From Devosia sp. (GTDB taxonomy: Bacteria; Pseudomonadota; Alphaproteobacteria; Rhizobiales; Devosiaceae): a stretch of DNA of 5,867 bases. Of the stretch, positions 1 to 3,084 are shown in pieces; within the stretch, counting starts at the first letter, position 1, and every line of letters begins with the position of its first letter. Under the pieces are notes generated by a model, which saw nothing but the letters and a program-made list of their open reading frames with translations, searched no databases and was not told where the DNA came from. The stretch lies in the NCBI GenBank assembly GCA_028290225.1, contig JAQGKH010000285.1:1-5867 (forward strand). The letters are read 5' to 3'. A program made the translations under genes and the position numbers.

Positions 1-68
1 ACGATCCTGTTGCGCCCCTCGAGGCGCTGGTAGATGGCGAGCCGGTCGGCCGGCGCGTGGGTGGTCAT
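1..68 (-). CDS. lptC: N-terminal fragment of probable LPS export protein LptC (cut by left edge)
   Basis: Only the first 22 codons are present, beginning MTTHAPADRLAIYQRLEG and continuing off the left edge. LptC is the single-pass inner-membrane, bitopic component that passes lipopolysaccharide from the LptBFG ABC transporter to periplasmic LptA. The visible part is a short charged, presumably cytoplasmic N-terminus; the expected membrane helix would lie beyond the edge. The call rests mainly on known gene order: in Hyphomicrobiales rnd is commonly followed by lptC, lptA, lptB and rpoN. The start at 68 lies 15 nt after the rnd stop and has a weak GCGGGAT upstream. An in-frame alternative ATG at 83 overlaps the rnd stop as TGATG, which would suggest translational coupling but has no clear Shine-Dalgarno. 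Either way it is likely co-transcribed with rnd. The sequence alone is too short to prove the family. Confidence 0.5.
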   Translation of the reverse strand, partial: MTTHAPADRLAIYQRLEGRNRI

Positions 69-82
69 GCTGGCATCCCGCA

Positions 83-697
83 TCAGCTATGGGCAAAAAT
101 GTCGGTTTCTTCCCAGCCCAGCAGGTCGAGCTCGCAACGGGTGGGAAGGAAATTAAAGCACGCCTGGGCCAGTTCCGTGCGGTTCTCGCGCCGCAGCATG
201 CGATCGAGATGGCGCTTGAGGTCGTGCAGATACAAGACATCGGACGCCGCATACTCGAGCTGCGCATCACTCAGCTTGTCCGAGCCCCAATCCGAGCTTT
301 GCTGCTGCTTGGACAGGTCGATGTTGAGCAATTCGCGCACCAGATCCTTCAGGCCATGCCGATCGGTATAGGTGCGCACCAGCTTGGAAGCGATTTTGGT
401 GCAGTAAACCGGACCGGTCACGACGCCAAAGCGGTGCTTGAGAACGGCGACGTCAAACCGTGCATAATGGAAGATCTTGGTGCGATCGGGGTCGGCCAGC
501 AGCCGGGCCAGGTTGGGCGCCTCGTTGATATCCGCAGGAATCTGCACCACATCGGCGCTGCCGTCACCCGGCGAGAGTTGCACGACGCAGAGCCGGTCCC
601 GGTGGGGATGCAGGCCCATGGTTTCGGTATCGATGGCCACCTCGCGGCCATAGCGCGAAAGGTCGGGCAGGTCGCCACGGTGCAGTCTGGGGGTCAT
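83..697 (-). CDS. rnd: Ribonuclease D, short form (3'-5' exoribonuclease)
   Basis: This 204-residue protein is a DEDD-superfamily 3'-5' exoribonuclease, a cytoplasmic enzyme that trims the 3' ends of tRNA precursors and other structured RNAs using two metal ions. All catalytic motifs are visible: Exo I in IDTETMGL (D23, E25), Exo II in FHYARFDVAVL (D82), and Exo III in YAASDVLYL (Y149, D153), which makes it the DEDDy type. It lacks the C-terminal HRDC domains of the roughly 375-residue E. coli enzyme; the short form is usual in alphaproteobacteria, so this is not a truncation. The reading frame stays open upstream to 769, but the start at 697 is preferred. Family similarity begins there, a weak GAGAT lies about 5 nt upstream, and the extra 24 residues look like intergenic sequence. 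It sits between a tRNA gene and probable lptC, with which it likely forms an operon. Confidence 0.93.
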   Translation of the reverse strand: MTPRLHRGDLPDLSRYGREVAIDTETMGLHPHRDRLCVVQLSPGDGSADVVQIPADINEAPNLARLLADPDRTKIFHYARFDVAVLKHRFGVVTGPVYCTKIASKLVRTYTDRHGLKDLVRELLNIDLSKQQQSSDWGSDKLSDAQLEYAASDVLYLHDLKRHLDRMLRRENRTELAQACFNFLPTRCELDLLGWEETDIFAHS

Positions 698-773
698 GGT
701 GATCTCAACAAACGAAAGCAGCGCCCCTCTTGGCACAGCATCGGGGCATTGAAAAGGCGAGAGCCACAAAGCC

Positions 774-808
774 GAACGCCGACCGGCCAGAAAGGCGGGT
801 CGGCGTTC
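774..808 (-). terminator. Hairpin after tRNA-Leu, probable terminator
   Basis: A perfect 11-bp inverted repeat pairs GAACGCCGACC (774-784) with GGTCGGCGTTC (798-808). Inside it a further GCC/GGC stem closes an AGAAA loop. It starts 8 nt past the encoded CCA of the tRNA, so it probably ends the tRNA transcript. The U-tract is poor on the minus strand (CGGCTTTG) and also short on the plus strand (TTAAAA), so efficiency and direction are uncertain. It may instead serve mainly as a 3' stabilising or processing hairpin, with some read-through into rnd. Confidence 0.6.
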
Positions 809-816
809 TTAAAAGA

Positions 817-901
817 TGGTGCCCAGAAGAAGACTCGAACTTCCACACCTTGCGGTACACGGACCTGAACCGTGCGCGTCTACCAATTCCGCCATCTGGG
901 C
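817..901 (-). tRNA. tRNA-Leu (anticodon CAG)
   Basis: Read on the minus strand, this is a complete 85-nt class II tRNA with encoded CCA (819-817). The acceptor stem GCCCAGA (901-895) pairs fully with TCTGGGC (827-821), and the discriminator is A820, as in leucine tRNAs. The D arm holds GGCGGAATTGGTAGACGC. The anticodon stem CACGG/CCGTG (874-870 and 862-858) encloses the loop TTCAGGT, giving anticodon CAG at 867-865, which reads the CUG codon abundant in this GC-rich genome. A long variable arm (ACC-GCAA-GGT) is the type II feature expected for leucine. The T arm is GGAAG-TTCGAGT-CTTCT, with one G-U pair. It has its own promoter upstream and a hairpin downstream. Confidence 0.97.
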
Positions 902-911
902 AGGCGGGGCG

Positions 912-940
912 TTGTTAGGGCCCGCGCGAACCGATGTCAA
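912..940 (-). promoter_or_regulatory. Promoter of tRNA-Leu (sigma-70 type)
   Basis: On the minus strand there is a perfect TTGACA (-35, 940-935), a 17-nt spacer, and TAACAA (-10, 917-912). The predicted transcription start is near 905, only a few bases before the mature tRNA 5' end at 901. The stretch between -10 and start is almost pure G/C (CGCCCCGCCT), the discriminator type known from stringently controlled stable-RNA promoters. The -10 is weak (3 of 6 consensus bases), but position, spacing and -35 all fit. Confidence 0.7.
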
Positions 941-1099
941 CGCCGATTTTCAACTTCAGCGACTTGTCCCATGTCCGTGAGGTCCTCAGGCTGGGGCCGG
1001 AGCCCTCCATCGAGGCGGTGGCGCGCCCCTCGACCCCAGACGCGCCATGCGCTAAGAGCAGCCGAACCCCTTCTTCTTCCATTGCTGCCGGAGCCTGCC

Positions 1100-2095
1100 A
1101 TGGACCCCCTCAACGAAAAGCTCGTCACCATCTTTGGTGGATCGGGATTTTTGGGCACGCAAGTGGTCCAGGCGCTCTCGCGAGCCGGCTACCGCATCCG
1201 GGTGGCCGTGCGCCGTCCCGATCTGGCCGGCCACGTCAACATCTATGGCAATGTCGGGCAGATCCAGCCCATTCAGGCCAATCTGCGCAATGCCGCCTCG
1301 GTAGCGCGCGCCGTGGCCGGTGCTGACATCGTCATCAATCTGGTGGGGATCGGCAGTGAAAGCGGCCCCCAGACCTTCCAGGCGGTGCACACGCAGGGCG
1401 CCGAAACCGTCGCTGCAGCGGCCAGGGCCGCCAGGGCATCGGTGCTTGTGCATCTGTCGGCGCTTGGCGTCGATCGGGCGCAGCGCAGCGCCTACGCCCA
1501 AACCAAGCTGGCGGGGGAAGCGGCGGTGCTGGCGGCATTCCCGCAGGCCGTGATCCTGCGCCCCTCGCTGATGTTTGGCGCCGACGATGGCTTTTTCAAT
1601 CTGATGGGATCATTGGCCCGCCTCTTCCCGGTCATGCCGCTGATCGCCGGCAGCACCCGGTTCCAGCCGGTTTACGTCGGCGATGTAGCGGACGCCGTCC
1701 TGGTTGCGGCAAATGGCAAGGCCAAGGGCGGCCGGATCTATGAACTTGGCGGCCCGCAGGTGGAAACCCATCGTGACCTGCTCGGCCGCATTCTGCGCGA
1801 AACCGGGCGCAAGCGTCCGCTGGTGCCTTTGTCCGCCGGCATGGCCAAGTTCCTGGCGGGGCCGTTGTCGCTTCTGCCTGGCCGCCCATTGTTGAGCAAG
1901 GATCAGGTGGAACTGCTGGGCGTCGACAATGTCGTTTCCGACTTGGCCATCCGGGAAAAGCGCACGTTGGAAGGGCTGGGCATCGTGCCGACCTCCATGG
2001 ATACCATCCTGCCCACCTATCTGTGGCGCTTCCGCCGCAACGGCCAGTTTGATCGCAATCTCAACGAGGGTGCCAACGAGGGCTCCACGCTCTAG
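1100..2095 (+). CDS. NDUFA9-like NAD(P)-binding protein (atypical short-chain dehydrogenase/epimerase family)
   Basis: This 331-residue protein is of usual length for the alphaproteobacterial relatives of mitochondrial complex I accessory subunit NDUFA9. An N-terminal Rossmann fold is shown by FGGSGFLG (12-19), the dinucleotide-binding glycine motif, followed by a beta strand ending RVAVRRP (34-40). DIVINLVG (76-83) is the strand-4 motif, and SAYAQTKLAGE contains the YxxxK pair (Y132, K136). LRPSLMFG and the C-terminal LPTYLWRFRRNGQF are also typical of the group. Members bind NAD(P)H; whether bacterial ones catalyse a reaction or act in complex I assembly or stability is not settled. The start at 1100 is chosen because GGAG (1090-1093) lies 6 nt upstream and the Rossmann strand begins at residue 8. 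The longer open frame back to 872 would run antisense through the tRNA and is not coding. It stands alone, ending in a strong terminator. Confidence 0.88.
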   Translation: MDPLNEKLVTIFGGSGFLGTQVVQALSRAGYRIRVAVRRPDLAGHVNIYGNVGQIQPIQANLRNAASVARAVAGADIVINLVGIGSESGPQTFQAVHTQGAETVAAAARAARASVLVHLSALGVDRAQRSAYAQTKLAGEAAVLAAFPQAVILRPSLMFGADDGFFNLMGSLARLFPVMPLIAGSTRFQPVYVGDVADAVLVAANGKAKGGRIYELGGPQVETHRDLLGRILRETGRKRPLVPLSAGMAKFLAGPLSLLPGRPLLSKDQVELLGVDNVVSDLAIREKRTLEGLGIVPTSMDTILPTYLWRFRRNGQFDRNLNEGANEGSTL

Positions 2096-2120
2096 CCCGA
2101 CGCTGCTATTGGTTACTGCT

Positions 2121-2149
2121 CGCCCCCTTGTTCAAGGGGGCGGCGTTTT
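2121..2149 (+). terminator. Intrinsic terminator of the NDUFA9-like gene
   Basis: A hairpin with arms CGCCCCCTTG (2121-2130) and CAAGGGGGCG (2133-2142) forms up to 10 base pairs; in practice the innermost pair opens to leave a 4-nt loop. It is followed by GCGTTTT. It begins 25 nt after the stop codon, so it closes this transcription unit and separates it from the PadR gene. Confidence 0.88.
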
Positions 2150-2168
2150 CATGTTTGGTATTTCCATC

Positions 2169-2178
2169 CAGATATATC
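2169..2178 (+). repeat. Upstream copy of CAGATATATC box (possible PadR operator half)
   Basis: CAGATATATC occurs here and again at 2223-2232, 54 bp apart, about five helical turns, so both would face the same side of the DNA. The core GATATATC is itself a perfect palindrome, extended here to AGATATATCT (2170-2179). It sits just upstream of a possible -35 element of the PadR gene. No good partner half-site is seen next to this copy, so it could be a weaker auxiliary site. Confidence 0.45.
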
Positions 2179-2208
2179 TTGAATGCGGGCGCAGGCGCAC
2201 GATTTAAG
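2179..2208 (+). promoter_or_regulatory. Possible promoter of the PadR gene
   Basis: TTGAAT (2179-2184) and TTTAAG (2203-2208) are separated by 18 nt and match the sigma-70 consensus at 4 of 6 positions each. The predicted start, about 2215, would leave a leader of about 29 nt containing the operator-like repeat. The match is modest, and promoters in GC-rich alphaproteobacteria are often degenerate, so this is tentative. Confidence 0.35.
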
Positions 2209-2224
2209 GCTGGCGAGGGCAGCA

Positions 2225-2243
2225 GATATATCGGAGATACATC
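2225..2243 (+). promoter_or_regulatory. Probable operator overlapping the ribosome binding site of the PadR gene
   Basis: GATATATCGGAGATACATC is an inverted repeat of two 8-bp halves, GATATATC (2225-2232) and GATACATC (2236-2243), with a 3-bp spacer and one mismatch. It ends directly at the ATG, and the Shine-Dalgarno GGAG (2233-2236) lies in its centre. PadR proteins are dimeric winged-helix repressors that commonly bind AT-rich inverted repeats at their own promoters, so autorepression is the likely role. Binding by this PadR protein is inferred from position and symmetry only. Confidence 0.6.
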
Positions 2244-2990
2244 ATGGCACCTTATGGACGTGACGGTGAACTGAATTGGAAGCGCCTGGAAGCCATGGCG
2301 CGGCGTTGGGGTCGCTTGGCGTCCCAGGCCGATGCGCGCTTGCTGGGTAATGTCGGCGGCAATTTCCGGATCGGGCGCATGCTTGCCTCGGGCGATCTGC
2401 GGCTGGTCGCGCTGTATCTGATCGACCAGCAGCCTCGGCATGGCTACGATCTGATGAAGGCGGTCGAGGAGCGCTCGGGCGGCTTTTACGCTCCCAGCCC
2501 CGGGGTGGTCTATCCGGCTTTGACCTTCCTCGAGGAAGCCGGCTACGTAACTTCGGCTGCCGACGGCAACAAGAAACTTTACACCATCACCGATGCCGGC
2601 CGCGCCCACCTCGCCGACAACCGCGAGGCCATCGAGGGCACCCTGGCGTTTCTGGTCAAGGCGGGCGAACAGATGCACCGCTTCCGCGACTTTGCCCGCT
2701 CTGATTGGCCGTTCGGCCGCGACCAGCGCGAGGGCTTTGACGAGGCGAGCGCCCCCGGCCGACCATTCGGGGGTGAGCAGGACGCGACTGCGACTGCCAC
2801 GCCCGACACGGACATGAAGGGGGTAGTTCCCGAGCTCAATGAGGCGCGCAAGGGCTTGAAAGCCGCGATCAAGGCGGCCCGGCACTTTTCGCCCGAGCGC
2901 CAAAAGGAGGCTGCTGCCGTGCTGCGCCAAGCCGCAGCTGACCTGGCAGCGCTCGGTGAGAGCTCCGCTGAGGACGACATCGATATCTGA
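2244..2990 (+). CDS. PadR-family transcriptional repressor with long C-terminal extension
   Basis: This 248-residue protein has three parts. Residues 1-50 form a basic, partly helical N-terminal extension. Residues 52-125 are the PadR winged helix-turn-helix: LRLVALYLIDQQPRHGYDL, then the recognition-helix region YAPSPGVVYPALTFLEEAGYV (82-102), and the wing KKLYTITDAGRAHL (110-123). Residues 126-150 are a dimerisation helix. The rest is unusual: a low-complexity linker (about 158-195, rich in Gly, Asp, Thr) and a predicted alanine-rich helix (197-237) with an acidic tail. The TPSPGVIYP-type core resembles the E. coli YqjI branch, but there is no His-rich N-terminus and no cysteine, so metal or thiol sensing is not suggested. 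The start is supported by GGAG 7 nt upstream. An operator-like repeat covers this site, implying autoregulation, and a terminator follows the stop. The inducer and target genes cannot be deduced. Confidence 0.88.
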   Translation: MAPYGRDGELNWKRLEAMARRWGRLASQADARLLGNVGGNFRIGRMLASGDLRLVALYLIDQQPRHGYDLMKAVEERSGGFYAPSPGVVYPALTFLEEAGYVTSAADGNKKLYTITDAGRAHLADNREAIEGTLAFLVKAGEQMHRFRDFARSDWPFGRDQREGFDEASAPGRPFGGEQDATATATPDTDMKGVVPELNEARKGLKAAIKAARHFSPERQKEAAAVLRQAAADLAALGESSAEDDIDI

Positions 2991-3000
2991 ACAGCACAAG

Positions 3001-3026
3001 CCGCCCGGCATTCCCGGGCGGTTTTT
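3001..3026 (+). terminator. Intrinsic terminator of the PadR gene
   Basis: CCGCCCGG (3001-3008) pairs perfectly with CCGGGCGG (3014-3021) around a CATTC loop, followed by TTTTT (3022-3026). It begins 10 nt after the PadR stop codon. It implies that the downstream dehydrogenase needs its own promoter in the 58 nt between this element and its start codon. Confidence 0.93.
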
Positions 3027-3063
3027 CCCTAAACGAGCACGTGAGTCGCTTTCGATTTGCTGG

Positions 3064-3075
3064 CTAACATGTTAG
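3064..3075 (+). promoter_or_regulatory. 12-bp palindrome ahead of the dehydrogenase, possible operator
   Basis: CTAACATGTTAG is a perfect palindrome ending 9 nt before the dehydrogenase start codon and just upstream of its Shine-Dalgarno (GGAG, 3078-3081). It lies within the only 58 nt that can hold the gene's promoter. TAACAT inside it could also act as a -10 element, but no matching -35 was found. It differs from the GATATATC boxes at the PadR gene, so a different regulator is suggested. It is too short to name a regulator family. Confidence 0.45.
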
Positions 3076-3084
3076 TTGGAGATC

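Noticed and set aside
698..769. 24-residue N-terminal extension of RNase D
   Set aside because: There is no ribosome binding site and no family similarity; conserved length and sequence start at 697.
89..868. 259-codon open frame on the plus strand
   Set aside because: It is antisense to rnd and extends into the tRNA-Leu gene. The rnd frame holds all DEDD catalytic residues.
872..1099. N-terminal extension of the NDUFA9-like protein starting at 872
   Set aside because: It would begin inside the tRNA and cross its promoter, is Arg-rich without similarity, and the ATG at 1100 has a good GGAG and starts right before the Rossmann fold.
2106..3011. 301-codon open frame on the minus strand
   Set aside because: It runs antisense across the whole PadR gene and through both terminators. 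The PadR fold is clear on the other strand, and this frame shows no family resemblance.
2169..3084. PadR and the dehydrogenase as a single regulator-target operon
   Set aside because: A strong intrinsic terminator lies between them, and the GATATATC boxes do not recur before the dehydrogenase, so a direct link is not supported by the sequence.
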